A stretch of 64,000 bases of DNA from Dictyobacter arantiisoli (GTDB lineage: Bacteria > Chloroflexota > Ktedonobacteria > Ktedonobacterales > Ktedonobacteraceae). Positions 1 to 8,066 of this stretch are shown here, in pieces; positions within the stretch are counted from its first letter, which is position 1; each line of letters opens with the position of its first letter. The position numbers and the translations under genes were made by a program. The notes under the pieces are model-generated. The model was not told the DNA's origin. It saw nothing but the letters and a program-made list of their open reading frames with translations, and ran no database searches. The stretch covers positions 38,307 to 102,306 of the forward strand of contig NZ_BIXY01000012.1 in the NCBI RefSeq assembly GCF_008326305.1. The letters run 5' to 3'.

Positions 1-1
1 T

Positions 2-760
2 ACCAACGCGATTCCCTATGCTCCCGATGCACTCAAAGCCACACCGACACCACGGCCCACACCCACGCCGGCACCAGTGCCTACCATGGTGCCTGCAATT
101 CCCTCCGCCCTGACCTATTCACTTTTTTATCATGGAAATGAGCAACGAAAAGAGATTGCCTTATCTTTTGATGATGGTCCTAGCATTACATATACGCCAC
201 AGATTTTGAGAATTCTGCGCCAATTTCATCTACATGCCACCTTTTTCAATATAGGACAAAATGTCCTGCAATATCCACAAATCACAAAAGAGGTGTACGC
301 GGAAGGAAATGTTATCGGCAACCACAGTTGGAACCATCCCGATCTGACAACCCTGTCGCCAGTGCAGGTGCTCTGGCAGATGACGTATACCAATCAGATT
401 ATTCAGCAAACGATCGGTACCAAACCTCTCCTGATGAGACCGCCATACGGCGCAATAAATAGACCTGCACATATACAGATAGAGAATGCCGGGCTACTGC
501 CAATCCTATGGAATGTGGATACCGAGGATTGGAAGCGGGCGGGTGTTGCTTCTATCGTTGCCAATGTTATGAACGAAACGAAAAACGGCTCTATTATTTT
601 GATGCACGACGGCGGCGGGGACCGTACACAGACCATTGCAGCCTTACCAATTATCATCACAAATCTCGAACAGCAAGGCTACCAAATCGTCCCCATGCAA
701 GAACTACTCAATCACGCCGAAGACGTATCAACGCCAACCATCCAGTCTGTCAAAGAATAA
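2..760 (+). CDS. Secreted polysaccharide deacetylase (NodB domain), 5' partial
   Basis: The reading frame is open to the left edge, so the true start lies outside the window. The first ATG inside is at 77, but the codons before it already encode a Pro/Thr-rich linker (repeated TP and AP pairs) typical of a stalk behind a signal peptide or membrane anchor. All five NodB motifs of carbohydrate esterase family 4 are visible: LSFDDGPS, HSWNHPDL, RPPYGA, DTEDWK and LMHDGG. The first Asp pair, the HxxxHP histidines and the final His form the metal site and catalytic centre in this family. The likely role is N- or O-deacetylation of peptidoglycan, chitin or an exopolysaccharide outside the cell. The exact substrate cannot be read from the sequence. 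Confidence 0.9.
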   Translation, partial: TNAIPYAPDALKATPTPRPTPTPAPVPTMVPAIPSALTYSLFYHGNEQRKEIALSFDDGPSITYTPQILRILRQFHLHATFFNIGQNVLQYPQITKEVYAEGNVIGNHSWNHPDLTTLSPVQVLWQMTYTNQIIQQTIGTKPLLMRPPYGAINRPAHIQIENAGLLPILWNVDTEDWKRAGVASIVANVMNETKNGSIILMHDGGGDRTQTIAALPIIITNLEQQGYQIVPMQELLNHAEDVSTPTIQSVKE

Positions 761-934
761 GCGTATCATTCCCACTTCATAAATAAATAACCATGCTCAT
801 GAACCCGTTCCAGTAGGTGGCTCCTTTGCTCGGGACCACAACCGATTGTGTTGCAAGAAAGAAACCTTCACATGTTCGGTTACCTCAGGAGTAAAGGGAG
901 CCGAGGCCGCAAAAAAGTATGCTATACTAATGAT

Positions 935-1183
935 ATGAAAATCAAGATTCGTTATTTTGCATCATTGCGCGATATTGTCGAGCAGAGCGAGGAATGGCTC
1001 ACGGTGCCAGACAATGCATATATAGCGGATGTGCGTACATTATTGCTGGAACGCTATCCGCGCCTGCAACCTATTATGGACCGTTCGGTAAATGCGGTCA
1101 ATCATAGCTATGTGCCCGCTGAAACGGAACTGCACGATGGCGATGAGGTGGTATTTATTCCCCCAACTGGAGGTGGTTGCTAG
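935..1183 (+). CDS. moaD: MoaD/ThiS-family sulfur carrier, molybdopterin synthase small subunit
   Basis: This 82-residue ubiquitin-fold protein begins MKIKIRYFASL, the normal MoaD first strand. The ATG at 935 is preferred over an in-frame upstream start at 848, which would add about 29 unrelated residues. In molybdenum cofactor synthesis the C-terminal Gly-Gly is adenylated and then thiocarboxylated, and it delivers sulfur to MoaE-bound precursor Z. The gene overlaps moaE by one base (TAGTG), so the two are a translationally coupled pair. The C terminus reads PPTGGGC, so one Cys follows the Gly-Gly that should end the active protein. Either the tail is trimmed or the last residues work differently. 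No moaA, moaC or moeB is present in the window. Confidence 0.85.
   Translation: MKIKIRYFASLRDIVEQSEEWLTVPDNAYIADVRTLLLERYPRLQPIMDRSVNAVNHSYVPAETELHDGDEVVFIPPTGGGC
1169..1173 (+). promoter_or_regulatory. Ribosome binding site for moaE inside the moaD Gly-Gly codons
   Basis: GGAGG lies nine bases before a GTG at 1183 and only three before an upstream TTG at 1177. The spacing therefore selects GTG 1183 as the moaE start. The same bases encode the essential C-terminal glycines of MoaD, so the signal and the Gly-Gly codons are constrained together. Confidence 0.6.
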
Positions 1184-1596
1184 TGGAACCGATTATTCAA
1201 TTGACACATCAGCCATTGGATCGTGCGGCACTGGTCGAGGCGGTCAGTCATCCCAGCGATGGTGGTATCGTGGTGTTTGAAGGTATCGTGCGAGATAATG
1301 CCCGCGGCAAGCAGGTGCACTATCTTGAGTATGAGGTCTATGAAGAGATGGCGCGCCAACAGATTGCCCAGATTATCGCTGAAGCTCAGCAGCGCTGGCA
1401 GATTGAGCATGTCGCCGTAGCACATCGCTTTGGACGCCTGGAAATCGGCGAGGCCAGTGTGATTATTGTCGTCGCCACTCCACACCGCAGTGAGGCTTTT
1501 GACGCCTGCCGCTATATCATCGATACTCTCAAAAACACGGTGCCGATCTGGAAAAAAGAAGTTGCCACCAATGGCGAAGCGTGGGTTGAAGGATAA
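1183..1596 (+). CDS. moaE: Molybdopterin synthase catalytic subunit MoaE
   Basis: The 137-residue protein matches the usual MoaE length. It carries the family signatures GGIVVFEGIVRDN near residue 27, HRFGRLEIGE near 84, the ATPHR segment, and the catalytic-lysine region VPIWKKE near residue 122. MoaE binds cyclic pyranopterin monophosphate and, with two thiocarboxylated MoaD molecules, converts it to molybdopterin in the cytoplasm. The start was set at GTG 1183, which overlaps the moaD stop and is well spaced from GGAGG. Nothing is truncated or unusual in the protein. Confidence 0.95.
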   Translation: MEPIIQLTHQPLDRAALVEAVSHPSDGGIVVFEGIVRDNARGKQVHYLEYEVYEEMARQQIAQIIAEAQQRWQIEHVAVAHRFGRLEIGEASVIIVVATPHRSEAFDACRYIIDTLKNTVPIWKKEVATNGEAWVEG

Positions 1597-1708
1597 GGTA
1601 CTTTTTATGGTATACTCTGAATAAGAAGCGAGTAGAGTTCCACGAAGTGCGTGCCCTTACGTAAAGCAACGATCTGGGATAGATCCAGGTTTCACTTGGA
1701 GGTCGTTG

Positions 1709-2539
1709 ATGGACTTATTCGAAAAACAGTCCCGTCTGAATCAACTTTTCGCGCAGAGCCCCGTTAATGCTGCCTATCTAGCCGGTTCCCTCTCTAATCG
1801 CACCACGTTTGGTCAATTGAAAGACGTCGACATTGCAGTCTTGTTGATGGATCAGATTAAGGCTGATCAGTTTCTAGATTATCAGTTGTACTTTCTCAGC
1901 GAATTAGCGAAGCGCTTAGAATCAGATATGATTGATGTCGTGATCTTAAATCAAGCCTCTCTGCTCCTGAAATTACAAGTCATCAAATACGGGCAGATCC
2001 TCTTCAGCCGAAGCGAGAAACAACGGGTAACCTTTGAAACGCATGCAGTAATGGCATATCTAGATTTTAAGAAATTTGATGACATACAGAATCAGGCTCT
2101 GGGGCGGCGGCTTTATCGGCAAATGTTGCCGCTCGATCAGGATCTGGTAAAAAGCTCACTGGCCCAAATACGCTCGGCCGTAGAGATACTCAAGGAGGTA
2201 GCTCGGGAACCCTATGAAACGTTCCTCCAGGACTTTCATGTCTACGGACTGGCAGAGCACTACTTGCATCTGGCGATTGGAGCCTGTCTGACAACCTGTA
2301 GCATCTTAATTGCGACGTTTGGACTGCGTCGGGCGGAAGACTATCATGAACTGTTGAGTATCGTTGCGACCCAACAGATTATTCCCCAACCGTTGTCATA
2401 TCGGCTAGAGGTACTGAGCAATATGCGCGATCAGCTTCTCAATGATCCCACAACGCTCAAACGAGAACAGCTCTATGACACGTTACAGCACTATCTAAGC
2501 GATCTGACAGAATTTGCAGACACCATCGAAAAGAAATAG
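1709..2539 (+). CDS. Fused MNT nucleotidyltransferase-HEPN domain protein
   Basis: The 276-residue chain joins two domains that are normally separate genes of an MntA-HepT (MNT-HEPN) toxin-antitoxin pair. Residues about 20-100 form a minimal nucleotidyltransferase: GS at 26-27, then DVD at 39-41, and a third acidic position in MIDVVIL near 76. Residues about 140-270 are a DUF86/HEPN-like helical bundle (HYLHLAIGACL, then the final helix QLYDTLQHYLSDL). The HEPN RNase motif, normally R-x4-H-x-Y, reads RDQLLNDP, so the His and Tyr are lost. The ATG at 1709, six bases after GGAGG, is preferred over TTG 1706. The fusion may be a self-contained AMP-transferase or a domesticated pair. No partner gene is adjacent. 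Confidence 0.8.
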   Translation: MDLFEKQSRLNQLFAQSPVNAAYLAGSLSNRTTFGQLKDVDIAVLLMDQIKADQFLDYQLYFLSELAKRLESDMIDVVILNQASLLLKLQVIKYGQILFSRSEKQRVTFETHAVMAYLDFKKFDDIQNQALGRRLYRQMLPLDQDLVKSSLAQIRSAVEILKEVAREPYETFLQDFHVYGLAEHYLHLAIGACLTTCSILIATFGLRRAEDYHELLSIVATQQIIPQPLSYRLEVLSNMRDQLLNDPTTLKREQLYDTLQHYLSDLTEFADTIEKK

Positions 2540-2570
2540 AAGCAACCACACTTCGCCTGTATAGAGCACC

Positions 2571-2606
2571 ATAAAACTGGCATCCCATCAAAGATACCAG
2601 TTTTAT
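2571..2606. terminator. Bidirectional terminator between convergent genes
   Basis: ATAAAACTGG and CCAGTTTTAT form a stem that extends to 14 pairs with one mismatch around an eight-base loop. A/T runs on both outer sides suit termination in both directions. It sits between the stop of the MNT-HEPN gene and the stop of the minus-strand TPR gene. Confidence 0.75.
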
Positions 2607-2628
2607 TGCGTAGTTCACGAGTGTATGA

Positions 2629-4068
2629 TTATTCATTGACCGAGCGTAAAGCATTGGCCTGACTCATTGCGTGAGCCGCCTCTTCAGCATGGCCGGTCGC
2701 TTCATAAATCTGAGCCATCGTTTCGTAAGCCAGAATCATTGACGGGTCCATTGAAATAGCCTGCTGCACGGTATCTAACGCCTCATCATACCGCTTGACT
2801 TCGCGCAGTGTATCGGCCAGATCGTTGTAGTAATCAGCATTCAGCGGATCACTCTCGATAGCGTTCTGATAGCTATCTATAGCCTCATCATAGCGCCCCA
2901 GAGCATCATAGGCGGTTGCCAGCTGATAGTAGCCCTCAGGATCGTCCTCAGAGCGTTCCAGGAGCTTCTCAGCGGTCTGGATAGCATCTTCATAGCGTCC
3001 CAATGAGTTATAGGTCTCAGCCAGACCGGCATAAGCGGCAGCCAGGTCATCCAATTGCAATTCACCGCGATCAGCGGTCTCAACCAATCCCTGATAGACC
3101 GTCAGAGCATCATCGAAACGCTCATTCTCCAGGTAGGCCTCTGCCAGACTAAAGCGGGTCGTGACACGTTGCGGATCAAGAGACGCAGCCCGTGTATAGG
3201 CCTCAATTGCCGCATCGTTATCGCCCTGTAAAGACTTCCAGGTACCCAGATGTTCCCAGGCCTCAGCATCTTCTGGATCAAGCGCCACGATCTGCCGATA
3301 GATCTCAGCTGCCTGATCACGTTCCCCCATCTGCTCATAGATGGCTGCTAGCGCATCATAGCCAATACGACCCTCGGGATCAAGCGTCAGGATCTGATTG
3401 GCAGTTGAAAGCGCATCATCATAGCGGCGCATATCCAGGTAGAGGCTTGCCAGTTCGGCATAGCGTGCGGGATCAGTTGGAGCCTCATCAATCTTGTGCT
3501 CCTGTTCCATCACACGACGCCATTGCTGATTCACGCGTTCGCGCACATCCAGCAAACTATTGCTTGCAAGCTCTTGATCAGGATTCAGCATCAACGTCTG
3601 ACGATAGGCCTGAATAGAATCCTGATAAAGATTCTGGGTGCGATACGCATCGCCCACACTCAAATACAGCTCTTCATTTTGTGGATCAAGCTCAATTGCC
3701 TGCTGAAATGTTTCCAGGGATTCCTCATACATACCCAACTCACCATAGAGATTTCCCAGGTTCACATAGGCATCAATCAACTGAGGATCCAGATCAATCG
3801 CGCGGCGATAGCCAGCAATAGCTGTCTCGACATCGCCCAGATACTGCTGCGCCAGAGCCAGATTGTAACGGGCCCGCGCATTCTGAGGACTCACCTCAAC
3901 CGCCTGAGCAAACACCTCCGCGGCAGTCTCAAAATCGCCCGCCTGGGCCGCAGTATTTCCACGATCCGTCAACGACTGCTCATCGCGAGCCAATTCTTTG
4001 CGGCTCACAAAATGAATAGGTTGAGTGGATCTATTTTCCGTCTTGGGTTCATCTTGCATGTCACTCAT
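2629..4068 (-). CDS. Tetratricopeptide repeat protein
   Basis: The 479 residues are almost entirely TPR units from about residue 32 to the end. They carry repeated 34-residue signatures such as ARARYNLALAQQYLG, DAYVNLGNLYGELG, EGYYQLATAYDALGRYDEA and DYYNDLADTLREVKRYDEA. I count roughly ten to twelve units in two blocks, separated by a helical linker near residues 170-190 (VRERVNQQWRRVMEQEHK). There is no signal peptide or membrane segment, so it should be a cytoplasmic scaffold for protein-protein contacts. Its start is monocistronic-looking, with a GAGGAG about 12 bases upstream. No partner can be inferred from the neighbours. Confidence 0.85.
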   Translation of the reverse strand: MSDMQDEPKTENRSTQPIHFVSRKELARDEQSLTDRGNTAAQAGDFETAAEVFAQAVEVSPQNARARYNLALAQQYLGDVETAIAGYRRAIDLDPQLIDAYVNLGNLYGELGMYEESLETFQQAIELDPQNEELYLSVGDAYRTQNLYQDSIQAYRQTLMLNPDQELASNSLLDVRERVNQQWRRVMEQEHKIDEAPTDPARYAELASLYLDMRRYDDALSTANQILTLDPEGRIGYDALAAIYEQMGERDQAAEIYRQIVALDPEDAEAWEHLGTWKSLQGDNDAAIEAYTRAASLDPQRVTTRFSLAEAYLENERFDDALTVYQGLVETADRGELQLDDLAAAYAGLAETYNSLGRYEDAIQTAEKLLERSEDDPEGYYQLATAYDALGRYDEAIDSYQNAIESDPLNADYYNDLADTLREVKRYDEALDTVQQAISMDPSMILAYETMAQIYEATGHAEEAAHAMSQANALRSVNE

Positions 4069-4202
4069 ACGTGGTCTATTCTCCTCTATACTTCATGGTA
4101 TACCTTACGCAAGAATACACATTAAATCTTTGCGTAGTATAGCACGCCTCGCCCTTTCTTTGCTTTATCACACTGGGAACACATGCCAATACAGTCCCTT
4201 TT

Positions 4203-4302
4203 ATGCCGCCTTCGGTAGAGGAGAGAAAAGGGAAAATGGGAAACACCCCACACTCCGGCAGTGGGACTGCCTTCTCCTTGCGCCCCTGCATAAGATGCAG
4301 GA
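4203..4302 (+). repeat. GC-rich intergenic repeat module, single copy
   Basis: This stretch lies in the 335-base gap between the TPR gene and the GntR gene. It has the ordered blocks GCCGCCT, GAGGAGA, GGGAAACACCCCACACTCCGG, GGGACTGCC and CCTGCA. The same order of blocks recurs at 35.3-35.6 kb in tandem and at 15.1-15.3 kb as an inverted pair. The remainder of the gap holds no convincing gene. Confidence 0.6.
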
Positions 4303-4403
4303 CGAAATATATGAATAGAAGGCGCAGATACAATAAACGCGCCTTCAAGGCAGTGTCAACAAGAAACTCACCTCAAAGACGCGGAACCAGTCGTGTCGTG
4401 TTG

Positions 4404-5147
4404 CTACTTTGTCACACGCAAGGTCAGACGAAATTCGTATAAGCTCGCCGGGAAAAAGGCTTCGGTATATTCGATTGGCGCTCCGGTCTCATCAAAGGCA
4501 GTACTAAAGAGGCGTAAGCCCGAGGCATCTTGATCGACACGTAACAATTCGGATTCGCGTGCAGAGGCAACGGATGCTTTTAAAGCTTGCTCGGCAATAT
4601 ATGGCTGCAAGCCTTCAGATGCCATCAAGCCATACAAAGATCCATCGGCTGTCTCCTTCGCTCGCTGGTACACACCAGTAGCACGAGGATATGGGAGGTA
4701 GTTCACTTCATAGGAAACTGGGATGTCATCGGCGGTGCGTAAACGCTCCAGACGAATGACCTGTTCATCGTCGGTCAGGCGCAATTGCTCGCGTACCGTC
4801 TGCGATCCACGCACAAGCTCACTGACAAAAAGCATGCCACCCGGGCGTTGACCACGACGACGTAATTCTTCGGAGAAACTTGTCAGCTCACTGATAGTCT
4901 GTTGTTGCACACGTGGCTCACAGACAAATGTCCCGCGACCATGTTGACGATATAACAGTCCTTCGTGTACTAATTCCGTCAGTGCCTGACGTACCGTAGC
5001 ACGACTGACATGATATTGCGTGACCAATTCTGGTTCGGAAGGAATAGCAGTATGAGGAGCAAGATGGCCCGCACGAATCTGCTGTTTAAGCACTTCCTTT
5101 AATTGATAGTAAAGCGGTAGAGGATTTGAGCGCTCCAATATTGGCAT
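4404..5147 (-). CDS. GntR-family transcriptional regulator with UTRA domain
   Basis: The 247-residue protein has an N-terminal winged helix (residues about 10-75) with the GntR signature PSEPELVTQYHVSRATVRQ followed by GLLYRQHGRGTFV. A UTRA ligand-binding domain of the HutC subfamily fills residues about 90-240 (VIRLERLRTADDIPVSYE, IEYTEAFFPASLYEF). HutC-type regulators usually repress transport or catabolic genes for sugars, amino sugars or histidine and release DNA on binding the ligand. An AAGGGG lies nine bases before ATG 5147. The flanking genes give no hint of the effector, so the regulon is unknown. Confidence 0.92.
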   Translation of the reverse strand: MPILERSNPLPLYYQLKEVLKQQIRAGHLAPHTAIPSEPELVTQYHVSRATVRQALTELVHEGLLYRQHGRGTFVCEPRVQQQTISELTSFSEELRRRGQRPGGMLFVSELVRGSQTVREQLRLTDDEQVIRLERLRTADDIPVSYEVNYLPYPRATGVYQRAKETADGSLYGLMASEGLQPYIAEQALKASVASARESELLRVDQDASGLRLFSTAFDETGAPIEYTEAFFPASLYEFRLTLRVTK

Positions 5148-5266
5148 ATACGGTTCCCCTTATGTCCATACAACAAATTTTTGGATATGTAACATTATGG
5201 GAAGAATATATCACAAAAAGAGAAGGGAGTCGAGGGGGTAATAGAATAAATTTGAATGGGTACGAA

Positions 5267-5304
5267 ATATGACCTGATAAATTTGAGAACATATCAGGTC
5301 ATAT
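5267..5304. terminator. Inverted repeat downstream of trxA
   Basis: A perfect 13-bp stem (ATATGACCTGATA paired with TATCAGGTCATAT) with a 12-base loop lies directly after the thioredoxin stop on the minus strand. The U-rich tail is on the plus-strand side, so termination of trxA itself is uncertain. It could also be an operator for the regulator gene upstream at 5147. Confidence 0.5.
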
Positions 5305-5313
5305 AGTTATTTT

Positions 5314-5667
5314 TTAGGCAACTTGAATGCCGTTTTCGGCTAAAACGCGATCAATCTCAGTTTTCAGGCGGCTTGGTTGTGGGCCTACCAGAGTCCCAAT
5401 TACTTTCCCACCATTAAAGACCATGAGCGTAGGAATAGCCTGGATTCCTAATCCTGTTGGTGTGTTGCCATTCGCGTCGATATCCATTTTCGCAAATTGC
5501 AGTTTGCCGTTATACTCACCACTCAGGCGCTCAAACACAGGAGCAATATTGCGACAGGGACCACACCAGGCAGCCCAGAAATCAACAATTACAGGAGTAT
5601 TGGACTTTAGTACTTTTGCGTCAAAATCCTGATCTCCAACATGGAACAAATTTTCGCTGGTACTCAT
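5314..5667 (-). CDS. trxA: Thioredoxin
   Basis: The 117-residue protein is a full-length thioredoxin. The redox site is WCGPC in [12 protein letters not shown] near residue 35, and the cis-proline loop is [10 protein letters not shown] near residue 76. It lacks a signal peptide, so it acts as a cytoplasmic disulfide reductase working with thioredoxin reductase, which is not in this window. The ATG at 5667 begins the usual [12 protein letters not shown] N terminus. An in-frame GTG at 5679 would add four residues. It seems to be transcribed alone. Confidence 0.95.
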   Translation of the reverse strand: MSTSENLFHVGDQDFDAKVLKSNTPVIVDFWAAWCGPCRNIAPVFERLSGEYNGKLQFAKMDIDANGNTPTGLGIQAIPTLMVFNGGKVIGTLVGPQPSRLKTEIDRVLAENGIQVA

Positions 5668-5885
5668 TCTATTTCTCACTCGCTTTCCAAGTGAACCATG
5701 GCCCGCTGGTCATACAAGACAACCATCAGGTACGAGTTCCACTCATAAATGCATTCATAACTTACTACTGTTGAAAACACCAGAGGGGGAAGCATTATTC
5801 CATTCCCATCAGGCATTTCCCAATCTCAACTGCAGAGCAAAGCTCACACGAGCTACAGACTACACGCTATGCGCCCCTTAGAGAG

Positions 5886-6082
5886 TGTCAGCCCCCAATA
5901 CCAGCGGGATCTTGCTGCTCCCTGGCGGGCAGGCGCGTGCGCGCCCGCGCCCTTTTTAGTGTGTGGCGTCGGAAAAGTTCGAAGAACTTTTCCGACGCCA
6001 CACACTAAAAAGGTGTTTGAGCACCGCAGGTGCGAAAACGCATGCACAGAGACCGTGGAGACCACGGTAGGCTGACACACTC
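5886..6082. repeat. Long-hairpin intergenic repeat, copy A
   Basis: This is the clearest full copy of the family. The left end GAGTGTCAGCC and right end GGCTGACACACTC are imperfect terminal inverted repeats. Inside is a perfect 30-bp stem (5951-5980 with 5984-6013) closed by a GAA loop. After it comes a small palindrome GCACCGCAGGTGC and the conserved block CGCATGCACAGAGACCGTGG. The right end directly abuts the TAA stop of the Bax-inhibitor gene. It is close to identical in layout to the copy at 32756-32953. Short ORFs on both strands here are produced by the palindrome and are not genes. Confidence 0.85.
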
Positions 6083-6841
6083 TTAGCGGCGGTCATCGCG
6101 CATAATCGAGAGAATCTGCAGGATGTAGATGAACAGATTCAGCACCGTAATGAAAATGGAAACCGTCAGCCCAATGGCATTCGGCAAGGTGTCCGCCATA
6201 TACTTGGCCCGCTGCACATAGAACAGGACATAGCCTGAGAAAATGGCGACCCCGACAAAAGAGATCAGCAAGGTGAAAACGGTACTGTGGAAGAGAATGC
6301 CAATGATCCCGGTCACCAGCAATAAGATCACGCCAAAGAAGAGATAATCCCCTAAACGCGAGAAATCCCGTTTGGTTGTCCAGGAATACAATCCCAGGCC
6401 CAGCGACGTCAAAGCAGTGATAATAAATGCTTGCCCCAACAGATTACTCAAGCCTGCATTGACATAGGCGCTTACCAGTGGACCCAGTGCCATCCCTTGC
6501 AGAAAGGTGAAGAGATAGAGCAGAATCAGATTGATGCCCTGCTTCTGGATCAGCACGTTTAGCGCAAACAATACCACAAAACCTGCAATGGCAACGGCCC
6601 AATAACCACCGAAAGTCAATGGAAGAGTGAAACCTACAAAGGTTCCCAGTGTGGCAAAGATAAATGAAAAAGCCAGCAGACTCATTACTTTGCTAATCAA
6701 GCTACTGGAAGATTGCGTCATTCCAGAATTGCCATAGACGGTTTGATACTGATATCGCGAACCAAACGAATTATTCCTCCGATTGTTGCCAAAAGGAGAG
6801 TTTCCGTAAGGATTATTATTCCTTGAATTGGGATTATACAT
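6083..6841 (-). CDS. Bax inhibitor-1 (BI-1/YccA/YetJ) family membrane protein
   Basis: The 252-residue protein has an Asn-rich hydrophilic N-terminal tail of about 45 residues followed by seven predicted membrane helices, the BI-1 topology. Family-type segments include FLQGMALGPLVSAYV in the second and third helices and VALFSGYVLFYVQRAK-like spacing in the sixth (here VGVAIFSGYVLFYVQ). Bacterial members such as YetJ act as pH-sensitive calcium leak channels in the inner membrane. GAGG lies six bases before ATG 6841. The stop codon is immediately followed by a long-hairpin repeat. Confidence 0.9.
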   Translation of the reverse strand: MYNPNSRNNNPYGNSPFGNNRRNNSFGSRYQYQTVYGNSGMTQSSSSLISKVMSLLAFSFIFATLGTFVGFTLPLTFGGYWAVAIAGFVVLFALNVLIQKQGINLILLYLFTFLQGMALGPLVSAYVNAGLSNLLGQAFIITALTSLGLGLYSWTTKRDFSRLGDYLFFGVILLLVTGIIGILFHSTVFTLLISFVGVAIFSGYVLFYVQRAKYMADTLPNAIGLTVSIFITVLNLFIYILQILSIMRDDRR

Positions 6842-6966
6842 AGTGAACCTCAGCTTAAGTTTTCTTCACAGTTCAGGAGTCTTCTCCTGAACTGTATCTT
6901 TCACCACGTATATACGCATTACACGATAGCTAGTTGCACGCATTCATCAGACAACAAAGGATACGT

Positions 6967-7671
6967 TTAGAGGACGCTCCAGACGCCACAAATCTCACAG
7001 ACCGCTACACCGACATCCCCAAAGCTCTTGCTGAGGGTTGACCAGCGATCATAGGTAATGGCAAGCGAGCCACAGCTCCAGCAGCGAGCACGTCCACCCT
7101 CTTTACTTTCGCTAGCCAACTTTTGCAATAAGGTACTGCGCGCTTCGCTAGAACCAGTATAGCTGGGATTATAGGCCAGATGCAACAAATTGCCCAATGG
7201 CAAGGTAATCTCATGCGATGGAGGCTGCAATGGCGCAGGGCTTGCGGCTGGTGCGACCGGCTGCTGTACAGGTGCCTGCGGCGGTCGACGGAAGAGTTCA
7301 CCACGTGCGGTACGGCGTCCGCTTTCAATAGTCGGCGTAAATTCATGGCGCTCATGACGGACCGAACGCGGTGTCGGCGCAGGCGCGGTTGGCGCAGGTG
7401 CAACTGGCTCGGCAGTATCTGTACGCTCATGATTTAACACCGGCGTTACTGGTGGTTGAGCAGCAGGAAAGGCTGGTGCATGAGGTGTGCTTGCAGGGGC
7501 CGGGGCTGCCGTAGCAGGAGCCGTCTGACCCTGTCCCTCAACAGCCTGGGATGTTTCCGTAGCATTCTCAGAAGCAGCGGAACCCGCAGCTTGTTCTGTA
7601 CGCTCAGCAACAGGGTTATTCTGTTCAGGTTGTTCTGGTGGATTAACACGTCTTCGTCGGGTAATTGGCAT
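6967..7671 (-). CDS. Pro/Ala-rich protein with C-terminal zinc ribbon
   Basis: I do not recognise this 234-residue protein as a named family. Residues 1-150 are low-complexity, rich in Ala, Pro, Thr and Gln, and begin MPITRRRRVNPPEQPEQNN. The last 50 residues carry CWSCGS and CEICGVW, two CxxC knuckles about 25 residues apart, which is a zinc-ribbon arrangement. A short conserved-looking block (LPLGNLLHLAYNPSYTG) precedes it. There is no signal peptide or membrane helix. GGAG lies nine bases before ATG 7671. The ribbon could bind nucleic acid or protein, but no function can be assigned. Confidence 0.7.
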   Translation of the reverse strand: MPITRRRRVNPPEQPEQNNPVAERTEQAAGSAASENATETSQAVEGQGQTAPATAAPAPASTPHAPAFPAAQPPVTPVLNHERTDTAEPVAPAPTAPAPTPRSVRHERHEFTPTIESGRRTARGELFRRPPQAPVQQPVAPAASPAPLQPPSHEITLPLGNLLHLAYNPSYTGSSEARSTLLQKLASESKEGGRARCWSCGSLAITYDRWSTLSKSFGDVGVAVCEICGVWSVL

Positions 7672-8066
7672 AGAGGTTCACTCCATAAGAAAAGAAGTAG
7701 TGTGTGCGTGCAAAGCAAAGTGCAGCACATGTATTATATCATAACGTGAAGAACAGAGAAAAATATCCGGTGACGCCAGTCAGGCGATGCGAAAACTGAA
7801 AGACACGAGTAGCGCATCTGGCTCAATAGCCAGCTTTACAAGCTCCGCAATCAATGTGTTTCGTTAATTGAGAGAGAGCTATTAGACCTCTTCAAAGACA
7901 TATGCACGAAGATTTCTCTGTCTGAGCGCCGCTCTTACTCAGCTATTACGCTCATCGATTGTATAGGTAATGGCATACCATGTTCCACAATGGAACACGG
8001 TCGTAACATTTTGTTTTAGGCCTACCTCAGTATAGAGGGTTACACAGGTGATGTCAATTGCCAGCG
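7672..8066. other. Intergenic gap with no recognised gene
   Basis: The 395 bases separate two minus-strand genes. The only structure seen is a stem near 7977-8001 (TGTTCCA, CAA loop, TGGAACA, with flanking pairs) that could form downstream of the kinase gene. There is no clear U tract after it on the minus strand. Otherwise nothing is seen. Confidence 0.5.

Noticed and set aside
819..902. Moco riboswitch assignment
   Set aside because: The location suits it but I could not find the conserved core, so it is reported only as a possible structured leader.
1709..2539. A complete active MntA-HepT toxin-antitoxin system
   Set aside because: The two halves are one chain and the HEPN catalytic His and Tyr are lost, so a working toxin is unlikely.
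5853..6080. Short ORFs on both strands with the same FLVCGVGK/TFPTPHT motif
   Set aside because: They lie wholly inside the long-hairpin repeat. The palindrome makes both strands read alike, and the same pair reappears at 32.7-32.95 kb, so this is repeat sequence and not a gene.
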